This document shows positions 46,664 to 58,985 of a stretch of DNA of 64,000 bases, in pieces (the stretch's first letter is position 1; every line of letters starts with the position of its first letter). The DNA comes from Delphinapterus leucas (taxonomy: Eukaryota; Chordata; Mammalia; Artiodactyla; Monodontidae): contig NW_022098045.1 of assembly GCF_002288925.2 (NCBI RefSeq), positions 7,059,218 to 7,123,217 of the forward strand. The letters run 5' to 3'. The translations under genes were made by a program, and so were the position numbers. The notes under the pieces are model-generated. The model did no database searches. It was not told the origin of the DNA and saw only the letters and a list, made by a program, of their open reading frames with translations.

Positions 46664-49600
46664 AAAAGCAGTGCTCCCAGGAGCCATCAGTTCCCTGAGC
46701 ACAGATTGCAAGTCTGATTTGGTCCTAGCTGCCAGTTGCTATCCCTGTTCACATGGGGTATCTTCAGGGCTCTTCCCCATTCCTTATTCTCAGTTGAAGT
46801 TTATGCCCAGAACCTTTATTCACTAAAGATGATCTGAGAATCTCCCAGAGTTCAGTGCATTTTAATAAAGTCCCCACTGATAATGTCAGGGGACCCTAAA
46901 TTCCAGCACATTTACTCTGGATTAATCCTGGCATAGTCAGGACCCCCTGCCTACCTTTCTCCTTTTCTCCCCCCATCTGTCGAGTGGTATTCCTGGCCAC
47001 CTCCCTTCTCCTCTGTTCTTTACCTAGCAAGAAATGATCTCTTAAGATCTGATCCTGGGTCCTTCCTCAGGGACAAACTCCTCAAGTCCTCCAGGGAGAG
47101 GTGGTTGATTAGTCACAGTGTAGGGTACTCACTGCCTCACTCTCTAATTTGTTTCCTGTCAGCTTCTTGGAAGTAGTTTTCACCTTTTTTGTATCCCTGG
47201 CATCGAGCCTAGTGACTAGGACATAGTAAATGTCTACTGTGTGCTGACTCACAGAAGGATTTTCAAAAATCCTGCCTCCCACTTCTATTTCTGTAAATCA
47301 GTGTAAAGCAAATATTAATAAGTAAGCTCCTTGAGGATAAGGCCCAGGGCTTCTTCATCTTTAACATGAAGAAATGAACCTATGCATGAAAATGTGTATC
47401 TCTCACTTCTGTTTCCATGTACCAATTTGAGATACTATTATATGGAACACTAAGGGGAGGGGCCATATCTCCCTCATATCCAGCTCTTGACATAGTATCT
47501 AGCACATACTAGCACTTGCTAAATGTTTACTGAAATAAAATTCAAGAAGCTACCAAGAAATCACTCTCTGTGAACTCATGTAGTACAGCAAGAAAAAAGA
47601 GCCTAACTTTTACATATGCACCTGGTATGTTCTCCCAGACAGAGAGTTAAAGAACTTGTCCTGGGTGCTGCACTGGGTAGAGATGGATGCAAGACTAAAA
47701 CCCAGGGTTGCTCAGGTCTGGAGGAGCCATTCAGCAGAACAGAAAGATGGGGTGCTTTCCTGGGTCACTGGCTGGGGAACCCCCCAGTGAGGGTTGTAGG
47801 TAGTCCTCATTTTCCAGAGACGACCATTCAATACATACATGTCATCTTCCACCAAGCAGTTTTGCTTGTCCATCCTCTAACTGTAGTCTAGGGGGAGAAT
47901 CTAGGAGGCCTTGTAAAGATTAAAGTCCATTATATGATAGTTTTAGTATGTGCATTTCTCCATCACAGGTGGGAAAAAACCCATCTTTTTGAGCCCGTTG
48001 TAATGCAGCATATAGAAGGTAGGGGGCAGTGATGGAATACAATATATATGACAGAGGCAGAATTATAGAAGAGGTGACTTAGGCAAACTTAAGGGTCCTT
48101 TGGAGTCAGTTGGTTGAATTTTCTTGCTTTAACAGCATCCATTACCAGCACCAGCAAAAATATTAGTGATCATGTATTTCATGGCTGGTGAGTGGCAGCG
48201 TTAATCTTTTGAACCCAAGTCTACAGATTTTTAGTTCACAATGTTTTTTATTACACTGTAATATGATTTCTTTCAGTAGGTTTTTTTGTTTGTTAAAAAT
48301 AACTACCTATTTTTCCAGATTATAAGAATAGTAAATTATCCTTATAAAATTCAAACTTAGAGACATGGATGTTTAAGAAGGTAAAAGTTTCCATTTTCCC
48401 AACTCCCTTCCATATATAAGTAATGTTAACAGCTCAGTATATATTCTTATACCTTTTCTTATATATAAACTTATATCTTTTTAATAGAAGTAGAAACATA
48501 TTATGGATACTTTCTTCCATTGGAAGCTTTATGCAAAGTGCACCAAGACTTGTTCAATGCACATATGGACTAATAGGTTTATGCACAGCTTTTTTGAGCT
48601 AATATATGTGGTTACTTTTGAATGTTGGTCCTGCAGCTCCTAACAATTGTTTTTCTCCTGTTGTTTTCCAGATTAGCGTTATTGTGATTTTAGCCCTTTT
48701 AATTTGTAACACATGGTGTGATTCAAACCACTGAGTCTTAGCATCTGTCAATGATAAGATCATTCTTTTTAGTGATATAAGGATGGTTGCCCATAATGTG
48801 GCAGAATTTGGCTTTTCATTTTTTGTTATGTTATTAATCACTGTAAAAAGGAACTTGTGGTAATTTTTTTTTTCTTCTTAAGCTTCAGTGAGTATCCTGA
48901 AGTCTCTTAAATTTCCAAAAAAAATGAAAACTAAGGTGGTTTTGGATTTTCCAAAGCAAAACTATTTTTCTCTGTCCCCCAGATTTGTATTCTAAGTCAT
49001 TTATGTAGCACTAGCTGACACTGCTCTCTCACACCTGGGAATCTTGTATGCTGCAGTCATAATGATGGAATAGGGCAGTCTGGCGTGAGCAGTGGATGGG
49101 ACTAACGTAATGGAGCCACATTGAGGCCACTGATGTGCTTAGAAGAGCTCACATTAGGACTACCTGTGACCTGTCTTCTTCAATACTGTCCCTGATGTTA
49201 CTGATTCAACGGTCTGGTTTTTTCCTTTGAACTCTTTCTCTTACTCTGTTTAGAACTATTTATTTCTCATTTCATTCCTTTTAACTTCAATTTTAGTATG
49301 TATTTCTCCTGATATAATTTCCCTATCTACATATATACACTTTATGAATATAGTAGTAGTATTATATATTATATATACATACACTTTATTAGTACAGTAT
49401 TACTTGCTTAACATATGAAGAAATATACATTTTTGGTATTGGGTGTATGTGCTCAAATTTTTTTTCCTGATGGTGGTATACGATAAAAAATATTTGAGAC
49501 TACTGTACAATATTATGATTTTCTTGTGGACTTGGATCATTTCTTTTCTTCTTGATATCCCTAATTGCTTAGCACAATGTCTGGCCTATAATAGGGGATT

Positions 49601-51328
49601 AATAAGTATTGTTGGCTGGCTGGCTGGCTTGCTGGATAGATGGATAAATTAATAAATCATGTGACTGTGTTTCTCCTTTTGAGTAGGAGGTTATCTTAAG
49701 TTACCATTTAGTAAATACTTCAGGTACTAAGGACACATCTGGGTGATCAAACAACTAGACTCTGATAATTGATCTAGATGCTATGTTTGGATGAATTAAA
49801 AACTGATTCAGCTTGCCACATTTTCCAACAGTCCACCAGATTGATGGATTACCACAAAATAAATGGTGAATATGATTGAGAAATTTTATGTAACCCTGCT
49901 CCCCAGGATTCATTTGTCTTAAATATTATCAGAATCCTATCTAGGGTTTAGCAAATGACATGATCTCCATAAATGTCTATGTTAAGATTTCTTTATATTT
50001 CTTCTCCCTTTGGTAAAAAGGTCATGTGGTTAGAGAGATACAATGACATGATCAGGGATGAAGAAATAGGGAGAAAAGAAAAGTCCTGAAAAAGGTTTGT
50101 ATGGCTCATATTCAACTGAAATGTTGACCCCCCCTAACATTAGTCTTCTCACCCCCAACTCTTTAAGGTGACAGTGAGGGGACTGAGGGTCATTGCCAAG
50201 CAACAGTGCCTCTGACTCAGTCTTCACGTCACCTCTCCTGTGGCTGATTCTTTCCTACGTTACTGCCATTCTTGATATTCCCTTCTACAACTACGTAAAA
50301 CAGGACCTAGTACACAGTAGGAACTTGAAAACTGTTTGTGTATGAAACATGTCTTCTCTGTATAATCTGAGCTCACGTACCTGCAAACGTACATGTCTTT
50401 GGTTGTGGAGGTGGTAGTCACGTGCCGGCCAGGGCAGGGCTGGGGGGCGTGGCACAGCATTGGCACACTCCTCACCCAGCGTGGCTTGGTCAGGCCGTTC
50501 TGCTCAGCACCACCTGTCTGCCTGTTGGTGAGGGAGTGGCTGTTATCTCCTTCAGCTTTATCTTCTTTGTGATCCTCTTCCCCTGTGCAAATAGATAAAT
50601 AGACAAAAAGGCAGGTTGGACACTATAATAAACCCTGTGCTCTTTCCATCAGAATTTCCCACATCAGATTCAGCTTGGTGCATTGCTGATGTTCTCTTAA
50701 TTTTGCATGGTTGTTTTAACAATGTGGGCAAAATAGAAGGAAATGTGAATTTCTATAAATGGGGGCATAGTTTGGAGTCCAGCTGTGAATTATACTGAGT
50801 GTGTAGTTGTTGATAAGACCATTTTCTGCCTCTCGCTCTTCTATTTTTGCCTTGCTCAAAATCACATATTAGACATGAATGCCCTCTCTTAGTGCTGGTA
50901 CCATGATATTCCTGACCAATTTTACAAGAGAAGAAAAGCGCACTGAGGCAGAATGGTTTCTACTAGCCAGTGAGGTGAAAGTTATTCATATACTCTTCTT
51001 TTTATTTTAATTCAAGTTAACCTTTCAAAAAAGGTTTTAAGGGCCAATTATATGTGTCAGTGATTTTCCTTTATAGTGGGTGATTTAACACATGTTACAA
51101 TATAACTGTCTTTTATGCTGGAAGAAGAATCTGAATCTTCCTCAGAACCATAGTAGAGAAATTGTTTATTACTCAAGATCTAGAACATATAATTTTTAGC
51201 CATTATTGGTAGAGTTACACTTTTTTCTTTATTGTCTGTGATAGGTACAAAGTGTAAGCCACAAACTCAGGCAGGCAAAAGGTATAATTTTATTTTTCTA
51301 GAGCTTGCTTAACTTCTATTGTAACCCG
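46664..51328. other. Intergenic stretch without a recognised gene
   Basis: Mostly unique sequence with eroded L2-like 3' ends at about 47150-47250 and 47440-47550 and a short GGCT-repeat at about 49612-49630. I see no exon, RNA gene or recent insertion here. Confidence 0.5.
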
Positions 51329-51886
51329 TAACTGAGCTGAATAATGCCCCTCCCCAAATTCATGTTCAGGGACTTCCCTGGCCGTCCAGTGGTTAAGAGC
51401 CCATGTTTCTGCTGTGCGGTGTGTGGGTTCAACCCCTAGTCAGGGAACTAAGATCCCAAATGCCGCATGCGTGGCTCAGCAAAAAAAAAAAAAAAAGAAT
51501 AAACAAATTTGTGTTCACCGGGAGTCTGTGGGTGTAATGTTATTTTAAGATAGGGTTTTGGCACATATAATCAACTTAACATGAGGTCATGCTGGATCAG
51601 GGTGGGCCCTAATAAGAAGAGTGGAACACGTGAACACAGTCAGGGAGAAATGTGCAGGTGGGGTCAGAGATTGGAGAGATGCATCTACAAGTCAAAGAAG
51701 GATAAGGATTGCTGGCAACCATCAGAAGCTGGAAGAGGCAAAGAGAGATTCTTCCCTAGAGACTTCAGCCCTGCTGACATCTTAATTTCAGACTTTTAGC
51801 CTCCAGAACTATGAGAAAATGAATTTCTGTTGTCTTAAGCTACTCACTTTTTGGTAATTTGTTATGGAAGCCCTGGGAAACTAATA
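51329..51886 (+). mobile_element. ERVL-MaLR LTR (MLT1-like), split by a SINE
   Basis: The LTR begins 'gtaactgagctgaataatgc'. After the SINE it resumes with 'gtaatgttattttaagatag', 'tgaggtcatgctggatcagg', 'gtgggccctaataagaagag' and 'cagagattggagagatgcat', then 'agcctccagaactatgagaa' and a terminal 'ggaaactaatat'. It is nearly complete. Confidence 0.85.
51369..51504 (+). mobile_element. CHR-type SINE inside the MLT1-like LTR
   Basis: It begins GGGACTTCCCTGG, carries the tRNA-derived region ('gtgggttcaacccctagtca', 'gggaactaagatcccaaatg') and ends in a poly(A) run. Target duplications AAATTCATGTTCA (51356-51368) and AAATTTGTGTTCA (51505-51517) differ at two bases. Confidence 0.92.
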
Positions 51887-52358
51887 TTCAGCCTCTTTTT
51901 AAGTTGGAGTAGCAGAAAATTAACCTTATTAAATTTGGGGAATCCTTCCTCTTTCTCTGGAGTTACTTTAAGTAGCAGCAAGATGTGATGTTGAAGTGGG
52001 GACCATCGGATCCTTGACATCACCAAGCCACACTGGTGTCCCTGATCCCTAAGCTGTCTCCCAGTTGGCCTGCACCTATTTCTTCTCTGAGATATTAACA
52101 TCTCCCAGGACTTTAAACTAGGCAAATCCCCTCTGTTCTTGAACCCCACAAACCTATTTGGTGGTGTTGCCACCTCTCCAGAACTTGGCCTAAGGAATGG
52201 CTCAGAGTTTATTACTGATGCATGTTCTCATTATTGAGGATTATTTTTCTAGCTCTTTATTTTTCTTCCCCCTTGTGGTGGGAAGGAGGTGGCAAATTCT
52301 TGCTCATTCATCTTTTTTCCATGTCTTAATTCTTTTTTTTCCCCTAACAGCGTAAGTT

Positions 52359-52520
52359 AGTGACTTTCAACTGGAGGTAATTTTCTCCCTAGTGGTCATT
52401 TAGAGATGTCTGGAGACATTTTTGCTTGTCACAGCTGGGGAGTGGGAGGGTTGCTACTGGCATCTGGTAGGTAGAGGCCAAGGATGCTGTTAAATGCACA
52501 GCCCCCAATACTTCCCAATT
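52359..52520 (+). mobile_element. MER20-like hAT-Charlie MITE
   Basis: Characteristic text: 'gatgtctggagacatttttg', 'cttgtcacagctggggagtg', 'gctactggcatctggtaggt' and 'agaggccaaggatgctgtta'. The 3' inverted repeat has eroded. Confidence 0.78.
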
Positions 52521-53084
52521 CCTCTTTGATGTAAATAAATTATTTACATTAAAATATAAAATAGAGCATAGCATTTATTGGGGCTTCTGAATTGGCTAGA
52601 TAGCTAAACCACCTAATTTAGGAGGAGAAAAAAAATCTCCTTTGGAGCCCAACCTTTTTTGGTTTATTGGAGGTGTTCGGATGACTTAGGCAAGTGCATA
52701 TTTTAGCTAATTCATGCCAGGCTGTGAAGAATGTTGGGCTGAGAATGTATAAACATTCCTGCTTTTCTTATCAGCTGTTTAAGCAGGCAACTTCACACCT
52801 CTGGGCCTTGGTTTTCTCATGTGTTAGAGGTTTAAACTAGGTTATCTCTGAAATTCCTTCCATTGAATTTTTCCCTGTGATTTAGGAACAGATTGTGAAC
52901 AGAAATAATTTTTATATACAGATTCTTAAAGGTACTAATAAAAATCATCTTTTTTTCATGGCATTCTTTGGGAATATGGAGATTGCTAGTTGTTCAATAA
53001 AATTTATTCTCTTCTTTCATGTGCCCATAAATTAGAGTAAAAGGATAAGCTTCTATAATAAAGAGACCCACCAATATAGTGACT

Positions 53085-53440
53085 TTAAAAAAACAAGACC
53101 AGACCACATTTCCCATATTCCTTTGCGTTTGGATGTGCTTAAGTTCTCTCCAATAGGTGAGGGGAGGTGAGGTGTCTAAACTCTGACCCTAGTCCTGAAG
53201 GCAGTGGGTGTGCCTCCTTCATGCCTTCCATTTTCCTCCAGCTGGAATCCCTGGTCATCCATTTTCAACCATCTAGGTGACAGTGATGCCCTGGAACCTC
53301 AAGTGATGGAATAGAGCAGAACTGTCCCACCAAATTGCATTGCTGTCCTCAGAGCTGTTTGGTGTAAGACACAAAATGGTTTTTTTAAGTCACTATATTG
53401 TTAGGTGTTTTAATTATAGCAGCATAGCTTTTTACCATAA
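53085..53440 (+). mobile_element. LTR-like relic, family uncertain
   Basis: A non-coding segment ends 'agtcactatattgttaggtg', then 'ttttaattatagcagcatag', a pattern typical of the 3' ends of MaLR or MER LTRs. Upstream 'ggaacctcaagtgatggaat' also recurs in such repeats. I cannot name the family. Confidence 0.4.
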
Positions 53441-55439
53441 TAAGTAGAGGAATTCTCTACATAAAGACTAAAACAGCAAATTTTTAAAAAGGTGCATGCT
53501 GTTATATCCAGTATGAGGTGCTAGTGTTGACTCAATATTTCATCACCAAAATATAAGTGAAACATTTTAAAGCAAGGAGAGGATATAGAAAAGATTAGGT
53601 CTATCTTGTTCATAATCTCTTTTTTTGTCACCTGGCTCTGTACCATTTTCTCTTGTAAATTCTGTACCAAATAATAATCCTCATAATCTACTTTGAGTTG
53701 ACCTGTTTTGTTTTAGGCATGACCTCTGCGATCAGAGAATTATCAGTTTCTCTATCTGCCGTTGCTCAAGTTTAGACTTAGTGTATTGTCTTTCCTACCA
53801 TACTATTCCTCTTCTGGCTCTCTCTCTTTCTGGACTTAATGCATGGCTGGAACATAGGGCATGTGGCTATCACCCCTGTGTCTATGCACAACTGTTTACT
53901 GTAGCCATTTGGAAAGAACACCTGGGAGAGATTTCTTCCCTTTATGCTGCAGGAAGGTGGAAGCAGAGGTAAAGGGGACTGGTGGTTTAGGTCATCTTGA
54001 CTTTTATTGGAAAGGCAACAACTTCTTTCCAGTATTCTATAAAAATCACTACTGTGTGGCAAATGTTCTCTTTGGCTATTTTTATTGTGACTCATCTGTA
54101 AATTATAATAGTAGTAATTATTAAGTATTAGTTCAAATATTATCCTAACTCTGAACTGTCGTCATGTTAAATGAGAATTTCATGTTTTAACTATGCAAAT
54201 AGAAACTATTTTGTTGGGATAGATATTAATTGAATTACAAGATCATGAATAGGAGAAAGACTATACATTGAATATTTAATTTTATATATGTTCAAATGTG
54301 GACAAATAGATTAATCTTTCTCCTATTTATTTTGTTCTGTCTTAAAGGCAAAGTTGATTAGCTGAACTGTGACCTGAATGAAAGTGGCAACGATCATCTT
54401 ATCAGTCCCTCCTCTTAGCTTTCTTTATACGGACCCATCTTATGTGCTTGGCGTAGGACAGCTTGCAATATGGCTGCTGTTTGAAATGAAAATCCTTCCT
54501 AGGTTAGTAAGGTGATTTGGGTTAGAATTAGTTCAATGACTTTGTTTTTTTAATGAACTTGGAGTATAACTTCTGCTGATAATTTTAAATTGGTTTTTTG
54601 GCAAGAAAACTTTTTGCAAGCTTTAACTTGATATTAGTTCATGCGGGCCTACATAATTGACTTTTGTTTTTCAAGTGACAAGATGAGAGTTTAAATCCAT
54701 ACTTGCTTGCTGTGACTTCCTTTGGACTTGACAAGGAGACCCACCTTTCTTCTGCTGTTCTGAGTAGGCAGCTGTGGATAGTTTCACAGGAAGCAAATCC
54801 CCAATAGGGAACTTTTTGGAGTTGTTGCATTTGCTCTTTATGCTCTCTGTGTTTTGATACACTGAACAAGGAATGTTGATGAGACATGAGGCAGAACAGC
54901 TTGTTCCTCCACAGCTATTTTGACTTTGCAATGCTGGCAATAGTAAAAAGAAAAAAAAAAAAGTTTAGTGTGTTAACTAAGCAAACACATGGCGCTTGGA
55001 AGAAGGCTACGGAACAGCTAGGTTATTCTTGGTATCAAGAACCCTATTGCCTAGGGACTTTGAATTGCAGTTCATGAATGCATAGTACTTGGAGTTCTAC
55101 ATTTCTCTAGGTGTCCTTTGTCTCTGGGTGTGTTAATAGGAGCAAATGGTGTTGCTAATGATGTAAAATCCAAGTTGTGTTCAATAATCAAATTTTAGTA
55201 CAAAGAAGATGCCTTAGAAGAAGTGACACCTCAAAGGATTCAGAATGTGATTATGGAAACAAAATTTGTTAAAATAAATACCCATGCTACTTTGGCTATT
55301 AATAAATATAGATTATCCTGAAGAAATAGAAAATATCAATACTGGGGATTGGTTTGATTAGTGGCACTGCTAGGGATTTTAGAACAATGTGGATTATAAG
55401 CTTGATTTTGTGAGTTATTGCTGCTGTTTTTCACAGAAG

Positions 55440-55760
55440 TGATAGTGTGCCAGCTTTGAGCCAAGGCTTAAAGAGGCACAGCAAGCTTCCATCTGCCTCC
55501 TTTAAGCACCTACAATCTGCCATGAGAAGAACATGCCATAGGTAGCCACAGGTCCTTTTGCCAGGGTCCCAGAATCAGAGATGCAAGGAACCAGCCTGAA
55601 CATTGGCCAAGCTGAGCCTAATTGAGCTCAGCCAATCCACTGCCAGCCTGCAGACCTGTGAGGGAAAAATAAATATTTTGTTGGTTTTAAACTCTTGAAA
55701 TTTGGTGGTTGTTTCTTATGCAGCATTATTATAGCAAAACCCGACTAATACACTTTTATG
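55440..55760 (+). mobile_element. LTR-like relic, MaLR-type 3' end
   Basis: It ends 'attattatagcaaaacccga' then 'ctaatac', with an AATAAA-bearing 'gaaaaataaatattttgttg' about 90 bases earlier. This is the layout of an ERVL-MaLR LTR 3' end. Confidence 0.5.
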
Positions 55761-56419
55761 AGAGGTCTCTAATTTCAGGCTGTTGGTATGTGAGAACCAG
55801 AGCATATCTGACACAGTTTTTATGTACTATTTCAGATAGAAACCACTGTTACTCTCTGTGGTTTCTGCAGTGTAGTCAGGTTTACTGACTACAACTCACA
55901 GTTTCTGACCCCTCTCATCTCTTTAGACTTGAACGGATCCCAGTCCTGGGTGTGGCATCTGGCATCTTAAGTGGCCACCTGAAGAGCTGGATGACACAGT
56001 CCAGAAGTGTGGTGTGCTAATTCCCATGGAACAAACTTTGATCACTGGGAAACTGAAGATGGGAGGGAGAAAGTAAGTATCCCTGACCCCTTCTTCCTCT
56101 TTTCCATGGACAATTCCAACCACACAGCCACATGGTTCATCTGAAGAAGCCCTGTATGGCCAAGCAGATCCTTCTGCTGAAGGATTTCCTCTGTCTTTTT
56201 ACGACTCATCATGAAGCTGTGGCCAGCATGTTAACAAGTCATTTTGCATGGCTTTCCATCCTTTCTTGCCTCATTTCCCCTTTTTCCTCACTTTCATTGC
56301 CCTGGTTTTCACATCCCAAAGAAAGCACCACCACTTAATCTTGATCCAGGCTCTGTTTCCTAGAGACCCAAACTAACACATAGACCTAGACCATCATGTC
56401 AAGAAGAAGATGATAAAAG

Positions 56420-56690
56420 TGGTGATTATGATGATGTCACCCAATATGTATTGATGACCACTTACTGTGTGTCAAGCAATATGATGACTGCTTCGAATTC
56501 ATTTCATTTAATACTCACTACAACTCATAAACTGGGTAATATTATTACTTCATTGTGTAGAGGAAGAAATCAAAGCTTAAAAAGGTTTGATGATTTGGCC
56601 AAAATCTCATAGCAAGGAAGTGGAGCCAGCGTATAAACCCAGATATTTCAGATGTCATATCTCATGTGTTAAAGTAGCACAAATAAACTG
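56420..56690 (+). mobile_element. MIR SINE
   Basis: MIR pattern: 'accacttactgtgtgtcaag', 'aactgggtaatattattact', 'gaggaagaaatcaaagctta', 'gcaaggaagtggagccagcg', 'ataaacccagat'. Confidence 0.82.
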
Positions 56691-57446
56691 CAGGGTAGGT
56701 AATGGGTGCCAAATTGCAATGTCTGTGTGCTCCAGAGCACCCAATACAGTACTGCATATAGTGTACATTTAATATGTAATTTATTGATTTTATAAATAAT
56801 TTATTAAGCTTCTACTTATTAATAATATTCTGATAAATATAGACTCATTCTACTAGCATTCGTAGATTGTCAATTTTAAAAAATTAGACTCTAAGAGCCA
56901 TGTTTAATAGTAAAACATATTTTAAATCAGAAGATCTTTTAGAATTTTATAGGGCTAGAGAGAGACCATAACAATTATCTTTGTGTGTTTTTTGAAAGTA
57001 GTAGTATTTATTTGAACCTGATGAATTTGGAATAAAATGATATTTATGACAGTAGGAGTACTCTTTTTTTTTTTTAAACGCTCCTTGTTGCTTTATGGAG
57101 GCAGCTCATTGTAGTATAAAAATAGTGAACTAAAAATAAGTGGACCTGAATTCTTCCCTTGAGGTTTTCACTAACAAGCTTATAGTTTTGGGAAAATCAG
57201 TTTGGACTAGAGCTTCAGATGCATCGTATGTAAAATGCAAAATTGGTTGAAGGCTATTTCTACCTCTGATAACATTTGTGATTTTGCTGAGGTTATTGGG
57301 GAAACTATATCCAGATGGCATCTGAAGACAGAGTTAAAGGCACTCTTTTCATGATATGTTCTCTTTCCCTCTTCCAAATTTTTTTTTCCTCTCTCTGTTT
57401 CTCAGTATTTCAGATTACTTGTTCTTTAGAATTCAGTTCAAATACC

Positions 57447-57448
<2 letters not shown>

Positions 57449-57537
<89 letters not shown>
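57449..57537. repeat. Compound (TG)20-(AG)n microsatellite
   Basis: Twenty TG dinucleotides (57449-57488) run directly into 49 bases of purine-only AG/GGAG repeat (57489-57537). Alternating purine-pyrimidine next to a homopurine mirror tract combines Z-DNA-prone and triplex-prone sequence. Confidence 0.97.
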
Positions 57538-57541
<4 letters not shown>

Positions 57542-58189
57542 CTTTCCTGGCTTTCCTAGACAGTTTCCTACTTTTTACTCCTGAGTAACTTTACATATCT
57601 ATACTATAATTCTTTCTCTATCATATGTGATTATTTGTGTATATGTCTATCTCTCACTAAACTGTGGACATTTTCAAAACCACAACTAAACATTTACTAT
57701 ACTTTAAGAAGGGAATCAATTGCAGTGGTATTACAGAAGCTACATCTTTTCTTTTTTTTTCCCCCTAAATGCCTTATGTACTCATCGATTTTACTTAGGT
57801 ATAAGCAGTTTGAGAACATTTTTCGTGATCACCAAATTCCACTTTTGTAAAGATATACTAGCTCAAATGCGCAAGGAAACATGTACAAGGCTTTTTATTG
57901 TATCCTGTTTGCAATAATAAGAAACTGGAAATATTCATATTTGTCTTTTAGTAGAGGAACAGCTAAATTCTCCTCCTGTTCTCTTTCTCTTCCTCCTCTC
58001 TCTCCTCCTGTACTAGTTCTCTACTAGCACTCCTTTCTTTTCTACCACTAGTGCTACAACCACCACCAATAACACAATATTGATGCCACTACCGACAATA
58101 ATTAATTATAAAGAGCTTATTGTATTGAAGAAGGGAGTGGGGAGACAGTATTGTGGATGGTAGTAAAGGGACTTTTAAAATAATATTTC

Positions 58190-58985
58190 ATACTTTAAAC
58201 GGACAAGACATTCTTTTTTATGGCTACCAGTTTAATCTGTTCTTTCTATGAAATCCTTACCAAGTCTAAGATTATGAAAATATTGTCCTATGCTTTTTTC
58301 TAGATGCTTCATGTTTCCAGCATTTGTTTGAGGATCTATGTCACATCTCACATCAATTTTTGTTCATGGAGTGAGGTAGGAGTTGAGGTTTACCTTTTTT
58401 CTTCATAAGGGTATCTAATCATTCCAGGATCATTTGCAAAAAGATTTTCTTTCCCCAATAAATTTACATGGCACCTTGGTTGATAATCAATTGACCATAT
58501 ATGCTGTGGGTATATTTCTGAACTGTCTGTTCTATTTGTTCATGTTATCTTTAAGCCAATACCACACTGTCTTGATAGCTTTATCAGCTAGTGTTAAGTC
58601 CTCCAACTTTGTCCTTTTAAAATAATATGTTGTATAATCTAGGTCATTTGCATTTCCATATGAATTTTGTAATTGATTTGCCTATTTCTTTGAAAAAGAT
58701 CGCTGAGATTTTACTGGGTTTGTGTTGAATGTATACATCTATTTGGGCAGAATAGATAACAACAATATTGAAAATTCAAATTTATGCATGTGGTTTCTCT
58801 TTCCATTTATTCAAATCTTTAATTTTTATCAGAAATATTTTATAGTTTTCAGGGAAGTGGTCTTGCATTACAATAACGTTCTTAGGTATTTTTGTGATGT
58901 TATTGTAAATGATACTGCTTGCTTTCTTTCACTTTTCAGTTGTTTGTTGCTAATATATAGAAATACATTGTCCCCAAAGGTTTTC
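58190..58985 (-). mobile_element. Old L1 ORF2 fragment
   Basis: This is the reverse complement of an L1 ORF2 C-terminal half: 'aagccaataccacactgtct', 'gatagctttatcagctagtg', 'atgaattttgtaattgattt'. It is decayed and its ORF2 portion partly repeats that of the next L1, so it is a separate copy. Confidence 0.75.

Noticed and set aside
54639..54940. Two overlapping minus-strand frames (82 and 89 codons)
   Set aside because: They use different frames of the same DNA, do not match any family I recognise and have no splice context. Probably an eroded repeat or chance.
57315..57584. Frames encoding runs of Val-Cys and Arg-Glu
   Set aside because: Direct translation of the TG/AG microsatellite.
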